From Terebella lapidaria (Eukaryota > Annelida > Polychaeta > Terebellida > Terebellidae): 64,000 nt of DNA. Position 1 is the stretch's first letter, and every line of letters starts with the position of its first letter. Position numbers and translations under genes: made by a program. The notes beneath the pieces are model-generated. The model was not told where the DNA came from, ran no database searches, and worked only from the letters and a program-made list of their open reading frames with translations. Of this stretch, positions 13,701-22,586 are shown piece after piece. The stretch covers positions 34,579,119 to 34,643,118 of the forward strand of contig OX424559.1 of the NCBI GenBank assembly GCA_949152475.1. Reading direction: 5' to 3'.

Positions 13701-16700
13701 ATTGTTCCACAGTCCCGTCTGGTATCACGGGGTTCACATCATCCTCTGCCAATCCCATTCATGGAGATACCCTCAATCTGACCTGCGACGTCACCAGTCG
13801 ACCGGAATCTATGATCACAATAAGCAACTCCACCACAGAACTAGCAGAGGACACGGGATACACTGCTGTGTACACGTTCCACTCAATCACTGTTTTACAT
13901 TCCGGAGATTATTGGTGTCAAGCCAGTAACACAATAGGGAGCGTTACTGAACAGTCAGTTCTGGATGTTGAAGGTAATTAAACAACGTGTTTGACTGTGC
14001 TTTAGTTGTGTGATACTTTCTCGTCATACAGTGTTACATCTCTCAGAAGCCACATTGATTGCAAATTCAAAATATCATTGCAGGAGGCTACTATTTGTGT
14101 AGTGACCAAAACCAGAACATTTCCCGTGGAGTCGCCTTGGAAGCAGCTTTCCGAGAACAAATTTGTCAATTTGCCAACCCTTTTCATAACGTATCTGCAA
14201 GTAATTGGACGTTTGATTCCCTAAATGAAACACGCATCCATATGACGCTACCAGATGGTATCAACATCTACCTGGAAGCTGGACAGCACAAGTATCAGAA
14301 GAATGTTGTGTTTGATCTGCCGTTTGTTGAGCCTACTCATTACGGGAAATACACCATGACATCCGTGAATATATTTGGAGGGGTGACATTTATAATGCAA
14401 CTAACACCGGAAGGTAATGAAAAATCGAGAGAGAAAAATACACCACCTTCAGTTCAAAGAATATCCCTGAACAATGGAACAGATATCTCCGTGCTTGTTG
14501 TGTCAATCAGTGAATATTCATAGCATCTGAAACTGAAGTTAATGTAGATCTATGTCGTATATCTATATGTATTATATACATCTATTTATTACATACATAT
14601 GAGGATGCCACACCACATCCCAATCAGCTTTCTGCCACACCTTATATATTGTTCTTCTAGGTCCACCAGAAGCCCCCTACGATTTACTCTGTACAGACAC
14701 GACAGCTGTCAGCATGTCTCTCCAGTGGAGGGCTGGGTACTCCGGCGGCTCAGGCCAGAGATTCCTGCTGACGTTCACAAACCTGGACACTGGTGACACA
14801 AACTCCACTGTCGTTGACGGTACAGACGTGTCACGTACTGACGTCCTACGTCATACACTGTCAGAGAGTCACGGCATCGAACCTGAACAAACCTACCAGA
14901 TCCAGGTGGTGGCTGAGAATGACAATGGACAGACAGCTGGACCCAAGACAACCAACAACACCCTTGGTAATATACATGTAGGTCTGACACAGATTAGTCA
15001 GTATGTACGGAATCATCACCACCAGTGCCAGAATAATGATGAAATGGTGACTTGAAAACAAAATGAACCAATCTGGATTAGAAAGCTCAACGCCAAAAAT
15101 AATTTCCTATATCCAGCTCAACACGAACGTCTACAATGGTTCTGTAGACTTTCTGGTGTTGGGATTTGACTGTGCTTATTATCCCTTCCAGACCAAATCA
15201 CCTCATATAATGCGTTGCTTGTTTCAGCCCGTCCATACTTTGAAGATGAACCTGCCATCGACTACGCTGGTAATGTATCTCACATAACATGGCTACTGGT
15301 CAACCCTGGTTCACTGACACACATTGTTACTGAAAGCTGCGATCTAGGCGATGAAGCAGATTGTAGAACAACCAACATCACACACCCAGACGTCCAGCCA
15401 TACTCAGTAGCTCTGCCACAGGGAGAGGCATTCAGCTACGTCTTCGTGTTTTATGATGGGGAAGTCATGGTCAACTCTGATGATTATCAAGATACAATTG
15501 GAGGTGATAGGCGATTGATTGAGTTAACGCTGAACTAAACTTAAGTAAAAGGTTCTATTAAATACTTCCTTAAAGAATACATGAAGTCCATTTATTGATG
15601 GTGATCTAAAGAGGTTTGGATTTTACACAATGTGCGGCAGTGATTGGTGCATCAATCGAGAATAGGATATTATACCAATCATGTTTGTTGATCACTGTAA
15701 ACAGACGGCATATCGTATCTCTCTCTAAACAGACGGCATATCGCACTATAATTTCACTCATCCCGGGTCCACACATATTGTTCTGTTTTGTGTTATAGGG
15801 GAAATGCGAGTCGATATCATTGTCGGATGTGTTGTTGGCATTTTTGCTGCATCTGTGCTGGTTGTTGTCCTGATACTTTTGTGGCGAAGAGGATTGTTTT
15901 CAGAGGTAAACGACAAACATTTCCAAAATAATAGCCAATTTCAGATTAGAAGCTAGAATATTCCCTTTTAGTATTCAACGCAAAATCTTTTTGGCTAGGC
16001 TCCTTTTCAAAATATGATAATAGCAGAATAACAGATCGACATGGTGATTTTGATGTACTGTATACATCTACGTAGTAAATAGCGTTATAATATATATGGA
16101 CTAAATACGACAAATTATGCCAAAACTCTCACAACCTGCAAATATGCATCATACCTTCGATGGTTCCCCAAAACCCGGAAGAGGATTACACTGCATATAA
16201 CTGTATATACTCTAAGCAACATAACTTTTTGTGTAGCCTCGGTCGTGGCGATATTATCACAAATCTACAGTTTCTTTTGTGCGATAACCCTGTAAGGACA
16301 TTCCATGTGCAATGCTTTTCAATGGTTGACATATGCCATTACTTTCTAGGGACACCCTACAACCCAGGCCAAAAAACATATATTAATTAAGTGATTTTGT
16401 GTGTCTAAAATTAGTAATTTCATACGTTCGAAATTCAATTTACTTTTCCTCAATGGTGGGTCGAACTTATTTGTTTTATGTAAAATAATCACTATCATGA
16501 TGAAAAAAAAGTAAATTCATACATGCAAAACTGATTTTTACCGGTCAGAAAATATTGTTACAGGTCAATTTTGTTTGAAAGTATAAAAACGTTTTGTACT
16601 TGTGGAAAACGTTCTCAACACGATCAAAATTGTTAACCTTATTGATTTATTATAATTTATGCATGGACTGACGGATGCCCCCACCCAAAGAAAAACAAAA

Positions 16701-17497
16701 CAAAACAATAATGATGACATATATCAGCTACCGAAAATGTATCTATTTTACAGAAGGAAACATCAACATCGGATGAATTCCACTGTTATGTAAATGCACC
16801 AGGAAATATAATGGTAAAAGCGAAAAAGATATACTTTGTTCAAAGCCATAACGGTGTTTGTGATATTCTCTGTTATAATAATAATCAGCGTCTAATGGGG
16901 AATCAGTGTATCTTTTATAATACCACATTCAAGATATCTATTAGTCCAAATGTATTCTCTTTTTTGGAAAACAACCCTATTAGCATTTCATACCTCATCA
17001 TGATTTGTTTTTGAGGATGCTGATAGAAGTGAACCTGCAGTCAAGTATGAGAATGTTTGCTTGGCTGACACAACTGATCAAAATCAATATGATGAGCTAA
17101 TCAGTTCCGAGGTCTCTAAGGTAAGAATCCATGGAATTCTCTCAATATTAGTGACACAATAAAAAAACAGATTTCATATTGAACTAGGACATGTCAGAAC
17201 GCATACCCATACAAAGCACTCAAGCGACTGAAGTTGTTAATATTATATATATTGTTACATTTTGCCATGCACATATAGGATCAAACTGTTTATGAGACAA
17301 TGGGTTCGGACATCAAAAATCACGACAAGCTGGATGTCACTGAAATACAAGGGGTAAATATATTCTGCATGCTATGTCGACAAAGTGGAGAAATATTCAA
17401 TTTGTTTTGTGAAAGCTTGTCTAATGTGTCAGAAAATTATGATCAATGTATTTTACAGAATTCCACTGTCTACGAGTCTGTCCGCCCTGAGAACTGA
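4394..17497 (+). CDS. Gene A: Ig/FN3 type I membrane receptor with tyrosine-motif tail (14 exons seen)
   Basis: Spliced gene built from consensus acceptors and donors. Exon order: V-like Ig1, Ig2, Ig3, Ig4, Ig5, Ig6, an Ig-like domain without the usual F-strand Cys, FN3a, a membrane-proximal two-Cys domain, a transmembrane exon, and four cytoplasmic exons. All extracellular exons are phase 1-1; tail exons are phase 0. The 14 exons sum to 3056 bp; a 46-bp signal exon like that of paralogous gene B would give 1034 codons. That signal exon was not found upstream, so the 5' end is incomplete. The tail contains VKYENV (ITIM-like), TVYESV (ITSM-like), TVYETM, QYDEL and CYVNAP, which points to SH2-dependent signalling at the plasma membrane. 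The architecture resembles sialic-acid-receptor or CD22-like IgSF proteins of invertebrates, but orthology cannot be claimed. Ligand unknown. Confidence 0.85.
4880..5176 (+). CDS. Gene A exon, Ig2
   Basis: 297 bp, acceptor TTTCCCAG, donor CAGT/GTGAGT, phase 1-1. Canonical Ig features: VTLTCHAD (B strand), YTWTREG (Trp core), LYGCEAW (F strand). Its starting residues TPSTPVISPNPA match the gene B exon at 49282-49578, which is exactly the same length. Confidence 0.92.
5309..5587 (+). CDS. Gene A exon, Ig3
   Basis: 279 bp, acceptor TTATAACAG, donor CATG/GTATGT, phase 1-1. LDLTCDLSP, YTWRRDG and AWRCEADN supply the Cys, Trp and Cys of an Ig fold. The gene B counterpart (48871-49149) has equal length and nearly identical protein. 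Confidence 0.93.
5697..6020 (+). CDS. Gene A exon, Ig4
   Basis: 324 bp, acceptor TTATTTCAAG, donor GAGT/GTGTGT, phase 1-1. LSVLCEVRA, ISWRYEGG and GDYTCRGSN mark the Ig core. It is closely similar to gene B exon 48454-48774 (321 bp), for example in the shared stretch SGATDAERRG. Confidence 0.92.
6163..7464. mobile_element. TIR DNA transposon in gene A intron, TAA target duplication
   Basis: Ends are TACCCCCGTCACA and its complement, with similarity continuing inward (TGGCGG.ACC). A TAA flanks both ends (6160-6162, 7465-7467). A 3-bp TAA duplication is typical of PIF/Harbinger elements; assignment is tentative. The interior is unusually full of CACCGC / GCGGTG words and has no credible transposase, so it is probably non-autonomous. 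Confidence 0.8.
7596..7853 (+). CDS. Gene A exon, Ig5 with extra Cys pair
   Basis: 258 bp, acceptor TTTGAACAG, donor AATT/GTAAGT, phase 1-1. VTITCRAD, YTWTRAN and IYTCEATN give the Ig core. An additional CNPLC pair in the B-C loop could make a small extra disulfide. No counterpart exists in gene B, where Ig4 and the Ig-like domain are separated by only about 155 bp. Confidence 0.9.
10496..12097 (-). CDS. Reverse transcriptase ORF, YIDD type (Penelope-like suggested), 533 codons
   Basis: Uninterrupted ORF with RT motifs in order: TFDFSTLYTTIPH (first catalytic Asp), GIPMGTNCAPLLADLFL, and FRYIDDVLSL (catalytic YIDD). LYWIPKLHKNP near the N-terminal third is typical of Penelope-like and related RTs of invertebrate genomes. 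No GIY-YIG nuclease, RNase H or integrase is visible. The first ~12 residues are translated from satellite sequence, so the true start is uncertain (RT homology begins later). Clade assignment is from motif style only. Confidence 0.8.
   Translation of the reverse strand: MCSDLETEVRGQPQGFKIESRKPSISYEGFREKAEIDSLSEWVKQIRSLVNKRINVLSKSVSTKYSSVFNDPVVTNSLLKLQERFVIVPADKASNNVVFVCKAYYIQCLFDELGIANNTNPNSTYQAITVPKQDILSNHLSVLHSFGITTSCKDSNLPNLYWIPKLHKNPHKQRYISGSASCSTKALSKILTTILSKIKQGLQKYSETIYSRSGINQMWILKNSKSLLEYLHAHTLSKVTSIKTFDFSTLYTTIPHSELKSQLKKLINNSFFSKKGQRRYHYIVVKYNTAYFVKGDSDAPYKYTEIDVVNMVNFLIDNIFVEFGGRIFQQTIGIPMGTNCAPLLADLFLYSYESDFIQHLQRGGSKKLTCNFNFTFRYIDDVLSLNNPKFGDYLDVIYPKELEIKDTTESANFSNYLDLRLEIDNDSNLSTRLYDKRDDFNFSIVNFLFLSSNIPMSPAYGVFVSQLIRYSRASCKYEDFVYRSAQLVSKLLRQGYVLPRLIAAFKKFYGRHHDLVDKYSKSMSAMQLDLFSC
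12061..13660. repeat. About 117-bp satellite carrying nuclear-receptor half-sites (array 1)
   Basis: About 13 imperfect monomers. Each typically holds TGACCTTGAATTTGACC, TTGACCTTTGACCTC and TTTCAAGGTCA, followed by AAAATGGCTAATATCTC and a spacer with ACAGCTTAGGAATCAATTGT. On the opposite strand this gives AGGTCAAAGGTCA (a DR1 arrangement) plus TCAAGGTCA. Isolated monomers also lie at 9820-9940 and 10190-10270. Confidence 0.9.
13713..13973 (+). CDS. Gene A exon, Ig6
   Basis: 261 bp, acceptor TTGTTCCACAG, donor GAAG/GTAATT, phase 1-1. Translation in the required phase is open throughout and starts PSGITGFTSSSANP. LNLTCDVTS and GDYWCQASN supply both Cys; the core Trp is replaced (MITISNS). The acceptor lies about 15 bp from the right end of the large mobile unit in the preceding intron. 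Absent from gene B. Confidence 0.85.
14084..14413 (+). CDS. Gene A exon, divergent Ig-like domain 7
   Basis: 330 bp, acceptor CATTGCAG, donor GAAG/GTAATG, phase 1-1. The product starts GGYYLCSDQNQNISRG and ends MQLTPEG. Where an Ig domain would have Y-x-C it reads HYGKYTMTS. Two Cys lie instead in the N-terminal half (LCSD, QICQ). The gene B exon at 47969-48298 has exactly the same length, ANPF, NWTF, LPD and HYG.YTMTS signatures, so this is a conserved domain rather than random ORF. Confidence 0.85.
14661..14966 (+). CDS. Gene A exon, FN3a
   Basis: 306 bp, acceptor GTTCTTCTAG, donor CTTG/GTAATA, phase 1-1. Fibronectin type III pattern: PPEAPYDLLC, LQWRAGYSGG (Trp), TYQIQVVAEN (Tyr/Leu core), GPKTTNNTLG. 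Equal in length to the gene B exon at 28595-28900. Confidence 0.92.
15228..15503 (+). CDS. Gene A exon, membrane-proximal FN3-like domain
   Basis: 276 bp, acceptor CTTGTTTCAG, donor GGAG/GTGATA, phase 1-1. Contains ITWLLVNPGS, a conserved two-Cys segment (SCDLGDEADC) and FVFYDGE. Probably a degenerate FN3 fold before the membrane; family assignment is inferred from position. The homologue in gene B (28220-28498) keeps both Cys and the YDGDDLVN segment. Confidence 0.85.
15799..15905 (+). CDS. Gene A exon, transmembrane segment
   Basis: 107 bp, acceptor GTGTTATAG, donor CAGAG/GTAAAC, phase 1 to 0. Encodes DIIVGCVVGIFAAS followed by VLVVVLILLW, then a basic WRRG stop-transfer. Together with the Ig/FN3 exons before it this fixes type I topology. 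Gene B's transmembrane exon has the same 107 bp length. Confidence 0.93.
16754..16813 (+). CDS. Gene A exon, cytoplasmic tail 1
   Basis: 60 bp, acceptor TATTTTACAG, donor ATG/GTAAAA, phase 0-0. The product KETSTSDEFHCYVNAPGNIM contains CYVNAP, a YxN context known to be preferred by GRB2-type SH2 domains. Confidence 0.75.
17016..17120 (+). CDS. Gene A exon, cytoplasmic tail 2 (ITIM-like)
   Basis: 105 bp, acceptor TTTTTGAG, donor TAAG/GTAAGA, phase 0-0. Contains VKYENV, which fits the ITIM pattern (V-x-Y-x-x-V) and also YxN, and QYDELI. Corresponds to the 108-bp gene B exon at 22709-22816. Confidence 0.8.
17279..17353 (+). CDS. Gene A exon, cytoplasmic tail 3
   Basis: 75 bp, acceptor CACATATAG, donor AGGG/GTAAAT, phase 0-0. 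Starts DQTVYETMGSD; YETM fits the YxxM pattern of PI3-kinase p85 SH2 sites. No equivalent was found in gene B. Confidence 0.78.
17459..17497 (+). CDS. Gene A terminal coding exon (ITSM-like)
   Basis: 39 bp, acceptor TATTTTACAG, ending in a TGA stop. The product NSTVYESVRPEN contains TVYESV, an exact fit to the ITSM pattern T-x-Y-x-x-V. Short, but phase, splice site and motif all agree with the upstream exons. Confidence 0.8.
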   Translation, partial: NSTVYESVRPEN

Positions 17498-17922
17498 TAT
17501 TTCTCTGAAGGGATAGCATACAGAGATAACGTTTGATCAAGTTTTCACATCGATAATGACACATATTTGTGAAAATTCATCCACGATATGTGTCTTTAAC
17601 AACATGCGTCATAGATAATCATAACGTTTTCGTCTATTGTGGATTGAGTGTATTTTCCATACAGCTATTCTGCTGACATATCCCTGCGTAAAATATCTGG
17701 CCCCTTGTACTAATGGGTTCATAGGTGTGATGATTAGTACCAAGGGGCAGTACCTTATCTGGACTGATTTTTGTACTGACACATTGAACCGATCAGGACC
17801 CTTGTATGATATACTGGTCTTGGTGCTACTCACATATTGAAAATATGCCATTTAATCCATTTGACACCTTGTAGTGATCCTCATTGAATGTGGAAGAATA
17901 TAAATCACACCATACCCCTTGC
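17498..17922. other. Gene A 3' flank
   Basis: Presumed 3' UTR and intergenic DNA after the gene A stop. No AATAAA signal is obvious; AATATAAA at about 17898 is the nearest variant. No other gene seen. Confidence 0.5.
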
Positions 17923-17925
17923 GGG

Positions 17926-19423
17926 ACTACGTCTAGTAATCATTGACATTTTGGTCAAAAAGTACATGTACAAAAAGCATTCAATTGTCCAGACATGTTA
18001 GAAAATGAGGCAACAAGGTATGATAGCTGTATACGAGCTGTGTATCTCTCTGTCCACCAAAAAATCAGCTTTTCGTGAAACAAGTTGCCGAATGGCTCGG
18101 AGAGTATAGCAAATTATAAAAAATTCAAATGTACTGTAAAAAATTAGGAAAGTTTTATATGCACATGTTCCTATTGCAATTTTCGTATGTGGTATCAACT
18201 ATATTATTGTACGTTATGTACATGAATATTGAATGGACAGTCTCTAATGTTGTGAAAGTAGGTTCTATCAAGGCAATCATACAGTGTAATGATTATGTTA
18301 AACATGTCTTTACTGGTCTTTATCTTATTGTTACAAATGACGATTTTGGTTACATGTTTAAATTACAGATGATATATTACTATTACATGCGTACGGGATG
18401 CAGCGATACTGACAGACGACGTATATATGCATGCATGTCAGTTTTGTTTTTGAGTTGCAGGCACCAACTTCGCTCCATACTGGTGGTGTGACGTTTTCGA
18501 CCCGTGGGCCGGGCGGTGACAACAACTCACCCGTGTGCAGCCAATTGTGACGCCGTGGCCTGGAAGTGGACAGACGGGCCGAGACATCCAACGCGGAAGG
18601 ACGGGGCAAGCAATTGTCAGTGGACAGCCGACTCCACGTGGTTTTACTTACGTTTAGTTTAAATTGTTGTTTCTCTGAAACGAAGCACCGTGTGGTAATG
18701 TACTAGTCAAGTTTATATACACATATACATTCAGTTTACTGTATTTTTTTAGTTATATCAATTAAAGCTTAAAAACTTACCTTGGTGTTGTGTCTTTGTT
18801 GTGTGACGAGGGTAGATATAGCTGTGGAATCTGTAAAGAGCCCAATAACGTGAACACACGATTCTCCACCAGTGTAACGTGAAGGGGTGTTCGTGTGTTC
18901 ACGTTAATGGGCTCTTTACAGATTCCACAGCTATATCTACCCTCGTCACACAACAAAGACACAACACCAAGGTAAGTTTTTAAGCTTTAATTGATATAAC
19001 TAAAAAAATACAGTAAACTGAATGTATATGTGTATATAAACTTGACTAGTACATTACCACACGGTGCTTCGTTTCAGAGAAACAACAATTTAAACTAAAC
19101 GTAAGTAAAACCACGTGGAGTCGGCTGTCCACTGACAATTGCTTGCCCCGTCCTTCCGCGTTGGATGTCTCGGCCCGTCTGTCCACTTCCAGGCCACGGC
19201 GTCACAATTGGCTGCACACGGGTGAGTTGTTGTCACCGCCCGGCCCACGGGTCGAAAACGTCACGCCACCAGTATGGAGCGAAGTTGGTGCCTGCAACTC
19301 AAAAACAAAACTGACATGCATGCATATATACGTCGTCTGTCAGTATCGCTGCATCCCGTACGCATGTAATAGTAATATATCATCTGTAATTTAAACATGT
19401 AACCAAAATCGTCATTTGTAACA
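17926..19423. mobile_element. Palindromic element, copy 1
   Basis: Begins ACTACGTCTAGTAATC. Arms of about 532 bp (18329-18860 and 18892-19423) are nearly perfect reverse complements around a 31-bp spacer (18861-18891). The sequence 17926-18328 is a unique left extension. Similar TATAAATCAC words flank it (17899 and 19444). Open frames are mirror images of each other and are not treated as genes. Confidence 0.88.
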
Positions 19424-20281
19424 CTTATTTGTTATCAAATGTATATAAATCACGTTATACCTTCCATTGTCGGTCAATAGCAGCAAAACAAAATAAATGT
19501 CATCAATTTCATAATCTTCACTCATTATGTTTCTAATATATAATCCATAACTACAAACTCCTCGCACTGCTACTGTATTACAAACAACATTATCACATTT
19601 CCTTAATCAAAGTTGCATAATCATTTTTCGTAAGTTCACTTATGAATCAGGCAAACTCAAAATGCGACTGTGATATTTTTGTTTCCATGATTGTGGTCTC
19701 ATTTTGTGCAAATTTTCCATTTCATGGAATTTGTTTGATCCCATTTTGGATTGAAATTTATCATTGTAAAAGATGGCCAAAATTTTGATTTTTCTTAGAA
19801 TTCTGAGATTTGGTGAACAGTTGCTGCATGATACCAAATTAAGACACACTAAATTTTAAGTTGATATGATGATATAAAACAAAACTGCGGCCAAAAAGTG
19901 TATTTCACTGATACGTGAACTTGACTTCATCTTGATGTAGCCACATAATTTCGAATAATGCACACAATACGTCATTTTTTTCATTTACACGTCATTGGTC
20001 TAGCACACTTTTGCTAAATTCATACACAACTTTCCAATATAATATGATATACATTCCTTGATCATGGTACATCATTTACAATCTGGATGGCAATACAATA
20101 GTTAGCATGTGAGTATCACTACTTACATACAATCTGGATAATATCAATTTTGGTCCATTTTATGGTATATTTGTTTGCAACCTCTTCTCGATTTGATAGC
20201 ATTACTGCCTTTTTAAAAAAAAATATGTAATTTTTTTTTTAAAATATGTTCATTTCAATGAAATCAGTAAATCGTTATTAC

Positions 20282-20540
20282 ATCTACAAGCAGATGTGGC
20301 GATTTTGCCCAAAGATCGCGGCAGGATTTTCTTGATGACTCGGGGGTGTACACCCTCTGGATCGCCGGTCTCATACCTGAGACGGTGCGACACATGCTCT
20401 GGCAGACCGTTGGGCTGTCAAGGGTTCTATCCCTGCGGCAGTGCCGTCGGCGAGGCTGGCCAGCAACATGCCCACGTGCGCGAGTTCTGTGGTGCCGCTC
20501 CCATGGCATCTCAGGCTCCGCACACGGCTACAGTACCATA
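20282..20540. other. GC-rich, CpG-rich patch
   Basis: About 260 bp with clearly higher GC and many CpG in AT-rich surroundings. Several overlapping ORFs, no recognizable domain. Could be a fragment of a mobile element or an exon of an unrecognized gene. Confidence 0.4.
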
Positions 20541-20908
20541 ACTATGTACTATGCATGTTGTATATGATGTTGTTGATGTTGGTGATGATGATGGTGATGT
20601 GTTATGATGTGATGTATGACGGCCGGAATCGTCCGGGCGGACTGTTACCTGCTTGTAGTTCTAGTAATTACCGAAACCCGCCGTGTGCGCTCTGTGTGTG
20701 GTGGGCGTCGAACGTTACATATACATATCATATTTTGCAAAAGGATTGCTAAGTTCACATCTTGAAAATTATTTTTTGACCGGAAAGTCAACAACAAAAT
20801 GTGATTTTTATTCTTGATACAAGTCTTCCCAGTTGAATATTTATACCATTTTATTTATACCATGGTATGTGTGTGGACCAGTTATTCAAACAAAACATTC
20901 ATTCTCCT

Positions 20909-21270
20909 TATATCTTGAGATATAACTTGATCTATTCATATATGAAACTACTGATGAGAACAATTTTTCTTGCTGAATACATGCAACTATACAACCATAA
21001 GTCAGCACAACCCTAGAAATAAAAGGAATGAAAATTGGAACATACTCATACACGAAGATGTCTCATACAATGTCTGTTGTTGATTTTTCAGATCACAATA
21101 AAGTGGTACATGTGATCTTCACATTAACGTATATAAAGACTCACAATACACTGCAAAATTGTTCCATGTTTCATCAATAAAGTTCAGTTGTGACATTTGT
21201 CTCTAATTTTCAGATGTCCACGTTGTGATAAACTTTATTCTCAGGCTGCATACCATCGTAAACGGCTGGG
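20909..21270. repeat. 362-bp direct repeat, copy 1
   Basis: Matches 22225-22586 at a constant offset of 1316 bp with one clear mismatch (about 21065 versus 22381). Carries the copied last exon of gene B. Ends AAACGGCTGGG directly at the second palindromic element. Confidence 0.92.
21210..21245 (-). other. Second copy of gene B terminal exon
   Basis: Identical copy of the 36-bp last exon with its acceptor and stop, carried by the distal 362-bp direct repeat. It lies 1316 bp further downstream in the gene B direction and could serve as an alternative last exon or be a dead duplicate. Confidence 0.7.
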
Positions 21271-22224
21271 ACTACGTCTAGTAATCATTGACATTTTGGT
21301 GAAAAAGTACATGTACAAAAAGCATTCAATTGTCCAGACATGTTAGAAAATGAGGCAACAAGGTATGATAGCTGTATACGAGCTGTGTATCTCTCTGTCC
21401 ACCAAAAAATCAGCTTTTCGTGAAACAAGTTGCCGAATGGCTCGGAGAGTATAGCAAATTATAAAAAATTCAAATGTACTGTAAAAAATTAGGAAAGTTT
21501 TATATGCACATGTTCCTATTGCAATTTTCGTATGTGGTATCAACTATATTATTGTACGTTATGTACATGAATATTGAATGGACAGTCTCTAATCGTGTGA
21601 AAGTAGGTTCTATCAAGGCAATCATACAGTGTAATGATTATGTTAAACATGTCTTTACTGGTCTTTATCTTATTGTTACAAATGACGATTTTGGTTACAT
21701 GTTTAAATTACAGATGATATATTACTATTACATGCGTACGGGATGCAGCGATACTGACAGACGACGTATATATGCATGCATGTCAGTTTTGTTTTTGAGT
21801 TGCAGGCACCAACTTCGCTCCATACTGGTGGCGTGACGTTTTCGACCCGTGGGCCGGGCGGTGACAACAACTCACCCGTGTGCAGCCAATTGTGACGCCG
21901 TGGCCTGGAAGTGGACAGACGGGCCGAGACATCCAACGCGGAAGGACGGGGCAAGCAATTGTCAGTGGACAGCCGACTCCACGTGGTTTTACTTAGGTTT
22001 AGTTTAAATTGTTGTTTCTCTGGTCTTTATCTTATGTCTGTACCTTGGTGTTGTGTCTTTGTTGTGTGACGAGGGTAGATATAGCTGTGGAATCTGTAAA
22101 GAGCCCAATAACGTGAACACACGAACACCCCTTCACGTTACACTGGTGGAGAATCGTGTGTTCACGTTATTGGGCTCTTTACAGATTCCACAGCTATATC
22201 TACCCTCGTCACACAACAAAGACA
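21271..22224. mobile_element. Palindromic element, copy 2, rearranged
   Basis: Left part equals copy 1 at offset 3345 with few changes. A ~110-bp segment of copy 1 is replaced by a short stretch (22021-22041) that repeats TGGTCTTTATCTTAT. The central 31-bp spacer (22124-22154) is the exact reverse complement of that in copy 1. The right arm is cut short at AAAGACA. Confidence 0.88.
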
Positions 22225-22586
22225 TATATCTTGAGATATAACTTGATCTATTCATATATGAAACTACTGATGAGAACAATTTTTCTTGCTGAATACATGC
22301 AACTATACAACCATAAGTCAGCACAACCCTAGAAATAAAAGGAATGAAAATTGGAACATACTCATACACGAAGATGTCTAATACAATGTCTGTTGTTGAT
22401 TTTTCAGATCACAATAAAGTGGTACATGTGATCTTCACATTAACGTATATAAAGACTCACAATACACTGCAAAATTGTTCCATGTTTCATCAATAAAGTT
22501 CAGTTGTGACATTTGTCTCTAATTTTCAGATGTCCACGTTGTGATAAACTTTATTCTCAGGCTGCATACCATCGTAAACGGCTGGG
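22225..22586. repeat. 362-bp direct repeat, copy 2 (with gene B last exon)
   Basis: Second copy of the repeat at 20909-21270. Here the terminal exon lies in proper order with the upstream tail exons of gene B. Confidence 0.92.
22526..22561 (-). CDS. Gene B terminal coding exon
   Basis: 36 bp, acceptor GTATGCAG, ending in a TGA stop. Product PENKVYHNVDI: the motif YHNV is again YxN plus a +3 hydrophobic residue, like the terminal YESV of gene A. The exon lies inside a 362-bp sequence that is duplicated at 20909-21270. Confidence 0.72.
   Translation of the reverse strand, partial: PENKVYHNVDI

Noticed and set aside
18358-18609. Repeated 83-codon ORF (also at 19143-19394 and 21703-21954)
   Set aside because: Three identical copies exist only because the palindromic element is duplicated and mirrored; no recognizable domain, no independent evidence of coding.
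18777-18962. Cys-containing ORF across the palindrome centre
   Set aside because: The palindrome encodes a similar frame on both strands; an artefact of symmetry.
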